The position numbers were made by a program, and so were the translations under genes. The notes beneath the pieces are model-generated. The model saw only the letters and a list, made by a program, of their open reading frames with translations. It did no database searches and was not told the origin of the DNA. Shown here one piece after another: positions 1 through 7,523 of a stretch of 15,496 nt of DNA. How positions within the stretch are numbered: position 1 is the first letter of the stretch; every line of letters starts with the position of its first letter. This stretch comes from Halanaerobiales bacterium (GTDB lineage: Bacteria > Bacillota > Halanaerobiia > Halanaerobiales > M55B127), in NCBI GenBank assembly GCA_021736965.1, contig JAIPEV010000020.1:1-15496 (forward strand), read 5' to 3'.

Positions 1-811
1 AGTTTTTTTCAGTATATAAATTTTCTTTTCTATAATACCCTCAATAATTTGTTAAAACAGGTTTATATTCATTTAAAACTTTATCTCCACTATAAGGGGG
101 TTCTCCATTTTTAATTAACTCATCTACCAGTTTTTGATCACCATTATTTCTGGCAGCATTTAAAACAAACTCATATATGTATTTATCTGTTTTAACAATG
201 TCAATCATTTGAGCTGCCCCAATATAGGCATGAAACTGTTTTGGATACCTTTGAACTGCTAAAGTACCAATTATTGTTCCCCAAGAATGTCCTAATAAAT
301 ATATCTTATCTTTTTCATACTTTTCTTTTAGATAGTTTGTTAATTCATTTATATCTAAAACATATTGATCTAAAGTCATCTTATCTTTTACTTTTATTGA
401 AGGATAAGACTTACCACTACCTCTTTGTTCCCAAATCACAACAATAAAATGGTCTTCTAATTCAGCATTAAACTTTAAAAACCTACCCATCTCTGTACCA
501 CCAGGTCCACCTGATAATAGTAAAATGATTGGATTATCTTTACTCTTTCCTCTAGTTACAACCCATTGATTTACTCCACCAATATTTACTTTCTCCATTA
601 CAGAAATACTATCTTTTAATTTTTTACCATTTTGATCAAGAATTGGACTCGTTTTCCCAGGTAATAATGATATTATAATTATTATCAAAATCACAGTTAA
701 TAAAGCATATAACAATAACTTTTTAGTTGATCTTTTCTTTTTAATTTTTGTTCTCCTACTTTCTTTAAATATTTGTTTACTCAATTTTATAAATATACTT
801 AGTCCAAACAT
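1..811 (-). pseudogene. Membrane-anchored alpha/beta hydrolase (proline iminopeptidase-like), interrupted by TGA
   Basis: The frame encodes 256 residues and stops at a TGA at 41-43. Residues about 33-50 form a hydrophobic N-terminal anchor after a very basic stretch, so the catalytic domain should lie outside the membrane. An oxyanion-type motif LLLSGGPGG lies near residue 96. The nucleophile elbow GHSWGT (Ser near residue 176) is typical of alpha/beta hydrolases related to proline iminopeptidase. The acid and histidine of the triad, normally about 100 or more residues further on, are absent. After the TGA the same frame stays open for 13 codons to the window edge (GYYRKENLYTEKN), so a TGG-to-TGA nonsense change is plausible. 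The ATG at 811 has no visible ribosome site and overlaps the preceding permease frame by 35 bp, so the true start is uncertain. It is the last gene of the exporter cluster. Substrate is unknown. Confidence 0.6.
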
Positions 812-1058
812 ATTTAATAAGTACTATTATATATGATAATCCAACTATAGTAAATATAAAATAATTAATATTATCATTATAAAGTGAAATAAATGATCTT
901 GAAAACCAGTATGTAGGGAAAATCATCACTAATATATGCCATTTAAAACTTACCAAATAGCCAAATATTGGGGCTAAAAGTATAAATCCGACTAATTTTG
1001 ATAATGCAATACCCTCAACCTTATTACTTGCATAAGCCCCTAAAAATACTGCTATCAA
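777..1058 (-). pseudogene. C-terminal fragment of ABC-2 type permease (second frame of a split gene)
   Basis: This 93-residue frame carries hydrophobic segments at about residues 1-12, 22-35, 40-55 and 64-84. It begins with the stretch GAYASNKVEGIALSK, which in ABC-2 drug-exporter permeases lies in the interior of the protein, after the fourth membrane segment. It follows the upstream fragment in the -1 frame with a TTGA overlap. Adding one base at the CCCCTT run near 1059-1064 would join the two into one protein of about 240 residues, the normal family size and the size of the neighbouring intact permease. The alternative is a coupled start at the TTG at 1056-1058, the way the intact permease starts at 2207. 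However, no good ribosome site precedes this TTG. Confidence 0.65.
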
Positions 1059-1501
1059 GGGGCCTGTAAAGAAGCCATTAAAATAATAGGAACTGTTTTT
1101 AGATAATAGATATGTAATTTACCAACTAATAGTAAAACTAAATAAGAAAATATAAAACTACTCAAAACACTTGTTGAGATTTTATATAATAAATAACCAG
1201 ACTTTGTTAAAGGTGTTACTGATAAATACTGTAATATCTTTTGATCTCGTAGTTCTAAAATCATAAATCCTACTAACATTCCCTGTAATAATGGAATCAA
1301 ATTTATGATAAATCCAATAATAAATGGGTAATGTTTTGTTATATCAATACTTAAATAATTATTTGCAAGTAAACGTAGAAGAGGAAAACTATATTTAAAA
1401 AATAACCCTATTATAAGTGGTGTTAACAAAATAAACAACATAATCGTATCCCGATAGATGGTTTTTAAATCACTTTTTATTAAGCTATATATTTTTTTCA
1501 T
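1055..1501 (-). pseudogene. N-terminal fragment of ABC-2 type permease (first frame of a split gene)
   Basis: From the ATG at 1501 this frame gives 148 residues and ends at a TGA at 1055-1057. It has a short cytoplasmic N-terminus (MKKIYSLIKSDLK) and membrane segments at about 20-40, 58-80 and 105-128, with the cytoplasmic sequence ELRDQKILQYLSVTPLTK between them. That stretch is typical of ABC-2 exporter permeases. The ORF could be extended to a GTG at 1510, but the ATG has the better-placed GGTG ribosome site. Its start overlaps the end of the upstream permease. The protein ends abruptly after MASLQAP, and the expected remainder of the family lies in the overlapping -1 frame at 777-1058. 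The protein would be the second membrane half of an exporter with the 1485-2207 permease and the 2204-3058 ATPase. Confidence 0.7.
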
Positions 1502-2207
1502 TATTATCACCGATTTTTAAAATAATATACTTATAAAACCAATTTTTAACCCAAATATATGTAATAACAATCCAGAATAATAAATTTGCAATATGATACC
1601 AGATATAAAGATTATTAAATGTACCTTTAATTGAATAAGACAACAAAAAGTAAGATGGAAGTGTGGGTAGTAAATAAAATAAATAACTATTAACTACATT
1701 AAATACATCTAAAAATGGTAACATTATTAATAAATAGTAAATTATTGAAAAAAGAATAAATTCATTAACTGTATCTATTCTCACAGCAAGTGTTATTCCT
1801 AACAGTGTAAAAAATGTTGATATCATAATTAAAGAAATAACAAAAAGTATAATTGAAAATAAATCGATATTTGAAGTAATAACAATAATCATCCCCACAG
1901 ATGTAGCCAGAAATATTAAAGAAATTACTTTAGAAATAATGTATTGATTAATTTTAATGGGTGTAACAAATAACTGTTCAATTACTTTATCACCCTTTTC
2001 AAATAAAATAATAGCACCTATGAAAAAAAAACCCAACATAACAGGATCAGATAATACGATAAAAATTGTAATATCCTTTTTATATTCAGTAGGAATAAAA
2101 CATAAGATTAATATATATATTATTGCAATAAATAAATAGATATAATAAAAACCGTTTTTATACTGGAATTTAATATCATTTTTTACTAAATTAAGTAAAT
2201 TTCTCAA
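1485..2207 (-). CDS. ABC-2 type transporter permease
   Basis: This 240-residue polytopic membrane protein has about six hydrophobic segments (roughly 21-40, 52-70, 90-108, 112-137, 148-170 and 200-220). It has the family's cytoplasmic pattern EKGDKVIEQLFVTPIKINQYIISK between segments 2 and 3. Size and layout match the permeases of ABC-2 exporters, including those annotated by homology as fluoroquinolone exporters; the substrate here cannot be read from sequence. The start is a TTG at 2207, supported by an excellent GGAGGA site about 8 bp upstream that lies inside the end of the ATPase gene. The TTGA overlap with the ATPase stop indicates translational coupling. It should form the membrane channel together with the product of the following, now split, permease gene. 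Confidence 0.85.
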   Translation of the reverse strand: MRNLLNLVKNDIKFQYKNGFYYIYLFIAIIYILILCFIPTEYKKDITIFIVLSDPVMLGFFFIGAIILFEKGDKVIEQLFVTPIKINQYIISKVISLIFLATSVGMIIVITSNIDLFSIILFVISLIMISTFFTLLGITLAVRIDTVNEFILFSIIYYLLIMLPFLDVFNVVNSYLFYLLPTLPSYFLLSYSIKGTFNNLYIWYHIANLLFWIVITYIWVKNWFYKYIILKIGDNNEKNI

Positions 2208-3058
2208 TATAAATTCCTCCCGGTTACTTTTATAAATACCTCTTCTAATGTAGCTTCTTCAGTATGCATTGTGACTATTTTGTATTGATTTATCAGATTA
2301 ATAAACTTTTCATTATTTTTTAGACTATTTAAATCAAACTCTATAAATTCTACTTTTTTATTTTTTTCATACTCAATTTTAACTTTTTTTAACCCGTAAT
2401 CTAATTTCAATTTAGAAGGAGATTCAATTAAATCAATATCTCCCTCTTCAATAAAACCTACTTTATCACATAGTTCATCAGCAACATACATATCATGGGT
2501 TGATAAAAATACTGTTACACCCTCTTCTTTCTTTTTTTGGATAATATCTTTTATTTTTCTTGCATTTACAGGATCTAATCCTGATGTTGGTTCATCTAAA
2601 AATACTATACTGGGGTTGTTAATAAATGCTCTACAAAAATTAAGTCGCATTTTCATACCTTTAGAATATTCAGAAACTCTTGTTTTTTTATCTTTTATTA
2701 AACCAACCATATTTAATAGACTGTTAATATCTTCAGTTTCTTTATTATAAAGAGAAGCAAAAAATAACAAATTCTCCTCAGCTGTATATTTGTTAAATAA
2801 ATTTGGAGTTTCAAAAGCAACACCAATTTCTTCATAAAAACTACTTGTAATATCTTTAATATCAATTTCTGAAACCTTAACACTGCCTCTATATTTTTTT
2901 AAAATACCAATTATTATTTTTTGTGTTGTACTTTTCCCGGCACCATTGGGTCCTAAAAGTCCAAATATTTCTCCTTTTTTTATTCTGAAATTTATCCCCT
3001 TAATAGTTTCATCTTTATTACCTGGATAAGTATAATATAAGTTTTTTACTTGAATCAT
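2204..3058 (-). CDS. ABC transporter ATP-binding protein (ABC-2 exporter type)
   Basis: This 284-residue cytoplasmic ATPase energises the exporter formed with the two downstream permeases. Walker A GPNGAGKST is at 36-44. The signature is YSKGM at 131-135, a common replacement for LSGGQ in ABC-2 exporters. Walker B is IVFLDEPTSGLD at about 151-162, followed by the switch His188 (STHD). The last 80 or so residues form the extra C-terminal domain of drug-exporter ATPases and end with the typical LEEVFIKVTGR. The ATG at 3058 has a GAGGG ribosome site 6 bp upstream. The stop TGA overlaps the TTG start of the permease, so both are made together. The nitroreductase gene lies 56 bp upstream on the same strand and may share the transcript. 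The exported compound is unknown. Confidence 0.92.
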   Translation of the reverse strand: MIQVKNLYYTYPGNKDETIKGINFRIKKGEIFGLLGPNGAGKSTTQKIIIGILKKYRGSVKVSEIDIKDITSSFYEEIGVAFETPNLFNKYTAEENLLFFASLYNKETEDINSLLNMVGLIKDKKTRVSEYSKGMKMRLNFCRAFINNPSIVFLDEPTSGLDPVNARKIKDIIQKKKEEGVTVFLSTHDMYVADELCDKVGFIEEGDIDLIESPSKLKLDYGLKKVKIEYEKNKKVEFIEFDLNSLKNNEKFINLINQYKIVTMHTEEATLEEVFIKVTGRNLY

Positions 3059-3114
3059 TCATATCCCTCTTTTTTTAAAAGTCCTTCTGAAATACATTGA
3101 TTTATTTAATATCA

Positions 3115-3888
3115 TTATTCTTTTAGCCATCTTTTTATCATGACCTCTAAAGATCTATTCATCTCTTTATAGAATTCAGTGTTGAATTTTCTTGCATAAA
3201 TATACTGACCAAAGTTTTCAGCTCCAAACTTATTATTTTCTTTTAACTTACTTTCTTTATCCTTATACATTTCTTTTAAATCTCTATTATCTAGTCTTTT
3301 ATATTTTTCATTAAAGACAATATTTTTTTTATCAAATCTATTTGAGATTCTCTTATTATAATTATCTGGATAATATCCTAAAGACAACATTGCAACTGGT
3401 AAGACATATTTAGGTAAATCAAATAAGTCCTTTTTTATCTCATAGTTTTCAACAATGTCTCCTATATAACAAGAACCAATATCCAAAGCTTCTGCTGCAA
3501 GAACAGCATTTTGAGCTGCTATAAAGGCATCACCTGCTCCTAAAAATATACTGGCCAAATTGGGTTTAATAAATTTAAGTTCATTATCTTTGCAATATTC
3601 TTTTAAGTTACATATTTTAAAATAGTCATATAACCTTTGATAATCAGCTAAAAAGATTAATAATACTGGAGCTTTTTTTATAAAGGGTTGGTTATCACAG
3701 GTTTTACTCAGTAATTCTTTCTTTTCTGGATCTTTTATAACTATAATTGAGTAACTCATCATATTTCCAGCTGTAGGTGCACGCATAGCACTATTTATTA
3801 TTTTATCCAACTTATTTTTTTCAATATCCTTATCTTTATATCTTCTTAAAGACACTCTCTTTTTAATCAAACTCAGAGTCTCATTCAT
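3115..3888 (-). CDS. Nitroreductase-family FMN oxidoreductase
   Basis: The protein has 257 residues from the preferred ATG at 3888. The ORF extends 5 codons further to 3903, but a GGGGG ribosome site sits between the two starts and fits the inner ATG. Members of this family form dimers that bind FMN and use NAD(P)H to reduce nitro compounds, quinones or flavins. Visible family marks are the N-terminal phosphate-binding pattern RVSLRRYKD (residues 11-19), RAPTAGNMMSYSIIVI (36-51), the helix GDAFIAAQNAVLAAEALDIGSCYIGD (119-144) and the closing LSLGYYPD (169-175). The C-terminal 70 residues are charged and lysine-rich, as in the longer NfsA-like branch. It lies upstream of the exporter genes and diverges from the membrane protein at 4009. 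Its physiological substrate is not deducible. Confidence 0.88.
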   Translation of the reverse strand: MNETLSLIKKRVSLRRYKDKDIEKNKLDKIINSAMRAPTAGNMMSYSIIVIKDPEKKELLSKTCDNQPFIKKAPVLLIFLADYQRLYDYFKICNLKEYCKDNELKFIKPNLASIFLGAGDAFIAAQNAVLAAEALDIGSCYIGDIVENYEIKKDLFDLPKYVLPVAMLSLGYYPDNYNKRISNRFDKKNIVFNEKYKRLDNRDLKEMYKDKESKLKENNKFGAENFGQYIYARKFNTEFYKEMNRSLEVMIKRWLKE

Positions 3889-3949
3889 AAATAATACCCC
3901 CATTATTTAGATTTTTAAAATAATAAATCAACAAAACAATCTTTAATCC

Positions 3950-3979
3950 TTGCAAAATAGCACCTAATTTTTATATAAT
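3950..3979 (+). promoter_or_regulatory. Sigma-A-type promoter for the 4009 gene
   Basis: The -35 box TTGCAA (3950-3955) and a perfect -10 box TATAAT (3974-3979) are separated by 18 bp. Transcription would begin near 3986, giving a leader of about 23 bases that includes the GTGAGGTG ribosome site at 3993-4000. The position in the divergent gap between the nitroreductase and the membrane protein supports it. No equally clear promoter is visible for the minus-strand gene. Confidence 0.6.
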
Positions 3980-4008
3980 TACAGACTAAGAAGTGAGGTG
4001 TTGTTAAA

Positions 4009-4620
4009 GTGAATCATAAAAATAACAAGCTACCATTTTTAGTAGGAATCTCTTATCTTTTATCTTTTTTAACTATAAGATTAATGGTTATAATAGCAGG
4101 TTCTGTCAATAATGAGACTGCTATTGCTATAAAAGAAGGAACTATAAATTCTAAATTGTATATTGGAAGAAATATTATTATATATGGTTATCACATTCAT
4201 CATTATTTCTTTGGAGTACTCCTAATTGCAGCTGCTGGTTGGTTAGCAATTGTTGGAAGTACTTATCTCAGCAAAGAAAGATTATCAATTATTTACGGCA
4301 TAGGTTTAGGTCTTTTTATGGATGAAATAGGTATGTTGTTAACTGAAGGCGACTATTATACAAGTCTATCTTATCTTTTAGGACTATTACTTTTAGGATT
4401 TTTAGCCATTATTATTTACTTCCCACCTTTTTGGAGTTCTGCAAGAGATAATGTTATCGGCTTAAAAGTCCCTGGTTCAAAGTACATTAAAAAGTTATTA
4501 AATATTATTATAACTATCTTTGATTATATAAGTAAAAAGATTATAAAGTATAAAATAGCTATTTTAATAGTTATTACTATATTTTTTATTATTGATTTTT
4601 TAATACCTTTGATTTTTTAA
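4009..4620 (+). CDS. Membrane protein of unknown function with HIHH motif
   Basis: The 203-residue protein has membrane segments at about 9-30, 62-84, 94-112, 118-138 and 182-202, and a basic stretch at about 157-181. The start is GTG, with a GTGAGGTG ribosome site 8 bp upstream. The second segment opens with a dense histidine cluster (His62, His64, His65 in YHIHHYFFG). The third ends in GLGLFMDEIG (Asp105, Glu106), with Glu113 and Asp115 soon after. Conserved-looking His and acidic residues at one membrane face suggest metal binding or a buried proton or metal site, but this is inference. I recall similar uncharacterised integral membrane proteins in other anaerobes but can name no function. 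It stands alone behind its own promoter and converges with the methyltransferase 24 bp downstream. Confidence 0.75.
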   Translation: MNHKNNKLPFLVGISYLLSFLTIRLMVIIAGSVNNETAIAIKEGTINSKLYIGRNIIIYGYHIHHYFFGVLLIAAAGWLAIVGSTYLSKERLSIIYGIGLGLFMDEIGMLLTEGDYYTSLSYLLGLLLLGFLAIIIYFPPFWSSARDNVIGLKVPGSKYIKKLLNIIITIFDYISKKIIKYKIAILIVITIFFIIDFLIPLIF

Positions 4621-4644
4621 ATTTTAATACTCAACTAATTGTTT

Positions 4645-5223
4645 TTACTTATTATTATTAACCCCTACAATACCATATTGATAATCATTAATCTCCACCT
4701 CTTTTAAAACACTTATTTTATTTTGATCAAATAATTTTTTAATATCCAAAATACTTAATTTGTGTTCTAAAGAAGGTCCTTTTTGCATTTCTGTTTTTTT
4801 AAACTCTATTATACCAATTTTTGCTCCCTGTTTTAATTTTTCTATATAATTTTTAAGTAATAAATTTTTATTATTAACTTCATGTAAGACATTTACCATT
4901 AATAGATAGTCAACTTTTTTTGTTATATTTGAGTCATAAAGATCGCTTTTAATTACCTTGATATTTTGAATACCTTTTTGCTTAACTCTTTTATTAAGTT
5001 CTTTTAACATTTTTTTTGAAGTATCTAATGCATATACAGTTCCATGATTTCCTACTATTTTAGTTGCAGGTAATGAAAAATAACCTATACCAGCACCTAA
5101 ATCAATAACATGATCTCCTTTTTTTAATAACATATTTATTAATGTTTTTTCTGGAGGAAGATCATTATTCCTTTTTTCTGATTCAAGTTTCTTATAATTA
5201 TCTACATTAAACTTTTTTGACAT
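4645..5223 (-). CDS. Class I SAM-dependent methyltransferase
   Basis: This 192-residue soluble protein has the Rossmann-type methyltransferase order. Motif I is VIDLGAGIGYFS at 39-50 (glycines 43, 45, 47). The ribose-binding acidic residue is Asp67 in VYALDTS. The adenine-side acid is SDLYD near 93-97, and motif IV is MVNVLHEV at 109-116. A post-motif strand IGIIEFKK at 136-143 resembles UbiE-like small-molecule methyltransferases. The N-terminal KFNVDNYKKLESEKRNNDLPP resembles that of small methyltransferases of anaerobes often annotated only as Methyltransferase type 11. The ATG is preceded by GAGGGGG about 10 bp upstream. It is monocistronic, converging with the membrane protein and diverging from the importer operon. 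The substrate is unknown. Confidence 0.87.
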   Translation of the reverse strand: MSKKFNVDNYKKLESEKRNNDLPPEKTLINMLLKKGDHVIDLGAGIGYFSLPATKIVGNHGTVYALDTSKKMLKELNKRVKQKGIQNIKVIKSDLYDSNITKKVDYLLMVNVLHEVNNKNLLLKNYIEKLKQGAKIGIIEFKKTEMQKGPSLEHKLSILDIKKLFDQNKISVLKEVEINDYQYGIVGVNNNK

Positions 5224-5672
5224 CTTTAATTACCCCCTCTTTATAATATCTTAAATGTAGCGTTAAATAAAGTTACTTTTTCATAAAATAGTATTTAATA
5301 TAAGATTTTATTGAATTCTACCTTTTTTAAAAATCAATGTGTAATTTTTTTAAAAAAACTTATTTTTAATATATCTTAATAATATTAATTTGTATAAGTT
5401 ATATTTTTCTAATAATAAATGTATATATTCATAATTTGTAATAATATATTGAAAAAACTAATTTGCAAAATATTTGTACTTTTTTTTATACTTATTCACT
5501 ATGCAGGAAAAATCTATCTTTGCCGGTATTATATATATAATAAAATATAATTATGTAAACTAATAATCATCAATGAAAGGGGGATAGCCATTTTTATTAA
5601 GTATTTTAGTATCAAGTAGAAATTTATTTTTTAGACATTATCAAGTAGTTTTTAATTATTGAGGAGGATTTT
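5224..5672. other. 449-bp AT-rich intergenic region with divergent promoters and long leader
   Basis: No open frame of useful size is seen. The region must hold the start signals for the methyltransferase (leftward) and the importer operon (rightward). A candidate rightward promoter lies at 5463-5492. A CAGGAA(A)-TTTGCCGGTATTATATA stretch lies at 5504-5535. A 10-bp direct repeat, TATCAAGTAG, is present at 5610-5619 and 5639-5648. The ribosome site GAGGAGG lies just before the ATG at 5673. No riboswitch or tRNA structure was recognised. Confidence 0.5.
5463..5492 (+). promoter_or_regulatory. Candidate promoter for the peptide-importer operon
   Basis: The -35 box TTGCAA (5463-5468) and -10 box TATACT (5487-5492) are 18 bp apart, the same -35 sequence and spacing as the promoter at 3950-3979. 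It would start transcription near 5499 and give a leader of about 174 bases. In such AT-rich DNA chance matches are common, and TATAAT copies at 5536 and 5546 lack a good -35 box. Confidence 0.4.
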
Positions 5673-7412
5673 ATGAAAAAATTAACTGTTTTTAGTTTAA
5701 TCTTAATTTTCGTTTTATCATTTGCTCTTACAAGTGTTGTAGTTTATGGTGCTGGAGATGACGTTGAACTATTAGATCCCGAGGTCTCTCAAAAACCTCA
5801 AGGGAAACACGGGGGCACATTAATTACAACCCTATTAGGTGATCCTAAGACATTTAACACTATAATCGCACAAGAGACATCTTCAACTGATATAACAGAT
5901 GGTTTTGTTTTTGAAGGATTGGTTGATAGACATGGTGTTACAACTGAATTTATGCCAGAATTAGCAAGAGACTGGGAAATTAGTGAAGATGGTACAGTTT
6001 ACACCTTTTATCTAAGAAGAGGAGTTCAGTGGAGTGATGGAGTAGAGTTTACCGCTGACGATGTAGTCTTTACCTTTGATGTAATAAAAGATGAAGAAGT
6101 ACCAACAAGTACTAGAGATGTTATGATGGTTGACGGAGAATTTCCAGAATATAGAAAGGTTGACAAATATACATTTGAGGTAGAAATACCAAAACCTTTT
6201 GCTCCTTTCTTAAATAACATGACAACATTTATTATTCCAAAGCATAAATTATATGATGCTTGGAAAGCTGGTAACTTTAACAATATGTGGGGTATAGACA
6301 CTGATCCCCAAGAGATAGTTGGTACCGGTCCATTTACAATAGGAGAATATAAACCTGGTGAAAGAGTTGTAATGTTAAGAAATGCCAATCACTGGAGACG
6401 AGATCCACAAGGTCGACCTATTCCATATATTATTAGATGGGTTAGAGTTATCTCAGAAAGTCAAGAAACTCAAGCACTACTATTTGAAAATGGACAAACT
6501 CATTTCTTAGGTGTAAGAGGTATTGACTATAAACGTTTTGCAGAAGATGCAGAAAAAGGAAACTACAAAATGATTAATGCTGGTCCTACATTTTCTACTA
6601 ACTTCTTAGTATTTAATATGAACCCTCGTAATCCTAAGCTAGAAGAACAGCCCTGGAAGTATGAATGGTTTACAAACCTTCATTTCAGAAGAGCTGTTGC
6701 ATATTCAATGGACAAAAATACTATGATAGATCAGGCTTTAGCTGGTTTTGGTGAACCACAGTGGAGTCCAGTTAGTGCTCCAAATAAAGTTTATCTAAAT
6801 GAAGAGGTTAAAAAGTATCCTTATAGTTTAGAAGATGCTAAAGAAGAGTTAAGACAAGGTGGATTCACCTGGAATGATCAAGGACAACTTCTAGATAAAG
6901 ATGGCCGTAGAGTTGAGTTCAATATGGTAACAAATGCAGGTAATACTGTAAGAGAACAAATTTTAAATATAGTTGCAGCTGAATTAAGAGAATTAGGTAT
7001 GAAAATTAATTCTACTCCTATCGAATTTAATAAGTTAGTTAACCAACTATTAAGTGAATGGGACTTTGATACAATTCTAATCGGTCTAACAGGTGGTGTA
7101 GAACCACACAGTGGTTCTAACGTATGGCCTTCACATGGTCACTTACACATGTGGAATCCAGTCCAAGAAGAACCTGCAACCGAATGGGAAGCGCGTATTG
7201 ATGAACTCTTTGAACTTGGCGCTACTGCAACCAAAGTTGAAGATAGAGTAAAATACTATAATGAATTCCAAGAAATAATTGCAGAAAAAATACCTATCAT
7301 ATATACAGTTACTCCAAACAGTTTATTTGCTGTAAGAAATACACTTAAAAATGTAGAACCTACTGCTTATGGTGGAGTAACTTGGAATATTCATGAACTG
7401 TATATAGACTAA
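5673..7412 (+). CDS. ABC transporter solute-binding protein, family 5 (peptide/nickel type)
   Basis: This 579-residue extracytoplasmic protein captures a peptide, sugar oligomer or similar ligand and delivers it to the two permeases encoded next. A signal peptide is clear: MKK, a hydrophobic core to about residue 24, and a cleavage site near VVYGA (residues 26-27). There is no lipobox cysteine, so it should be free in a periplasm or very loosely held. Family marks are HGGTLITTLLGDPKTFN near the mature N-terminus, LARDWEISEDGTVYTFYLRRGVQWSDG with FTADDVVFTF around 104-138, GTGPFTIGEYKPGERV near 218, and HFRRAVAYSMDK near 341. The start has an excellent GAGGAGG site. The gene is followed by a strong hairpin before the permease gene. 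Substrate cannot be read from sequence; members import peptides, nickel or oligosaccharides. Confidence 0.93.
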   Translation: MKKLTVFSLILIFVLSFALTSVVVYGAGDDVELLDPEVSQKPQGKHGGTLITTLLGDPKTFNTIIAQETSSTDITDGFVFEGLVDRHGVTTEFMPELARDWEISEDGTVYTFYLRRGVQWSDGVEFTADDVVFTFDVIKDEEVPTSTRDVMMVDGEFPEYRKVDKYTFEVEIPKPFAPFLNNMTTFIIPKHKLYDAWKAGNFNNMWGIDTDPQEIVGTGPFTIGEYKPGERVVMLRNANHWRRDPQGRPIPYIIRWVRVISESQETQALLFENGQTHFLGVRGIDYKRFAEDAEKGNYKMINAGPTFSTNFLVFNMNPRNPKLEEQPWKYEWFTNLHFRRAVAYSMDKNTMIDQALAGFGEPQWSPVSAPNKVYLNEEVKKYPYSLEDAKEELRQGGFTWNDQGQLLDKDGRRVEFNMVTNAGNTVREQILNIVAAELRELGMKINSTPIEFNKLVNQLLSEWDFDTILIGLTGGVEPHSGSNVWPSHGHLHMWNPVQEEPATEWEARIDELFELGATATKVEDRVKYYNEFQEIIAEKIPIIYTVTPNSLFAVRNTLKNVEPTAYGGVTWNIHELYID

Positions 7413-7440
7413 AATAATAGTATTATTTTTTAAAAAATAA

Positions 7441-7485
7441 ATGGTGATTTCAGAAGGGGGAAATTTCCCCCTTCTCTATTACCAT
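7441..7485 (+). promoter_or_regulatory. Intercistronic stem-loop between binding-protein and permease genes
   Basis: A perfect 24-bp palindrome spans 7452-7475 (arms AGAAGGGGGAAA and TTTCCCCCTTCT). It is extended through a small internal loop by ATGGTGAT (7441-7448) pairing with ATTACCAT (7478-7485) with one G-T wobble. No T-run follows, so it is not a standard terminator for rightward transcription. Such hairpins behind binding-protein genes commonly protect the upstream mRNA and cause the binding protein to be made in excess over the permeases. That role is inferred here. Confidence 0.7.
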
Positions 7486-7523
7486 TAATACTTTATAGTA
7501 TAAGTGAAAGGAGTCAGTACTTG

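Noticed and set aside
41..43. UGA read as tryptophan (recoded genetic code or selenocysteine)
   Set aside because: TGA is used as a normal stop by the ATPase at 2204-2206, inside a coupled TTGA junction. No selenocysteine-type stem or selenoprotein family resemblance was seen.
1050..1066. Programmed -1 ribosomal frameshift joining the two permease fragments
   Set aside because: The junction GGCCCCTTGA does not fit an X XXY YYZ slippery heptamer in the reading frame, and no strong downstream stem or pseudoknot was seen. A frame mutation or sequence error is simpler.
5522..5529. Sigma-28 (flagellar) promoter suggested by GCCGGTAT
   Set aside because: The expected TAAA box 15 bp upstream is absent (GCAG there).
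5224..5672. Riboswitch or CRISPR array in the long intergenic gap
   Set aside because: No conserved riboswitch core was recognised and no regularly spaced repeats beyond two copies of a 10-mer are present.
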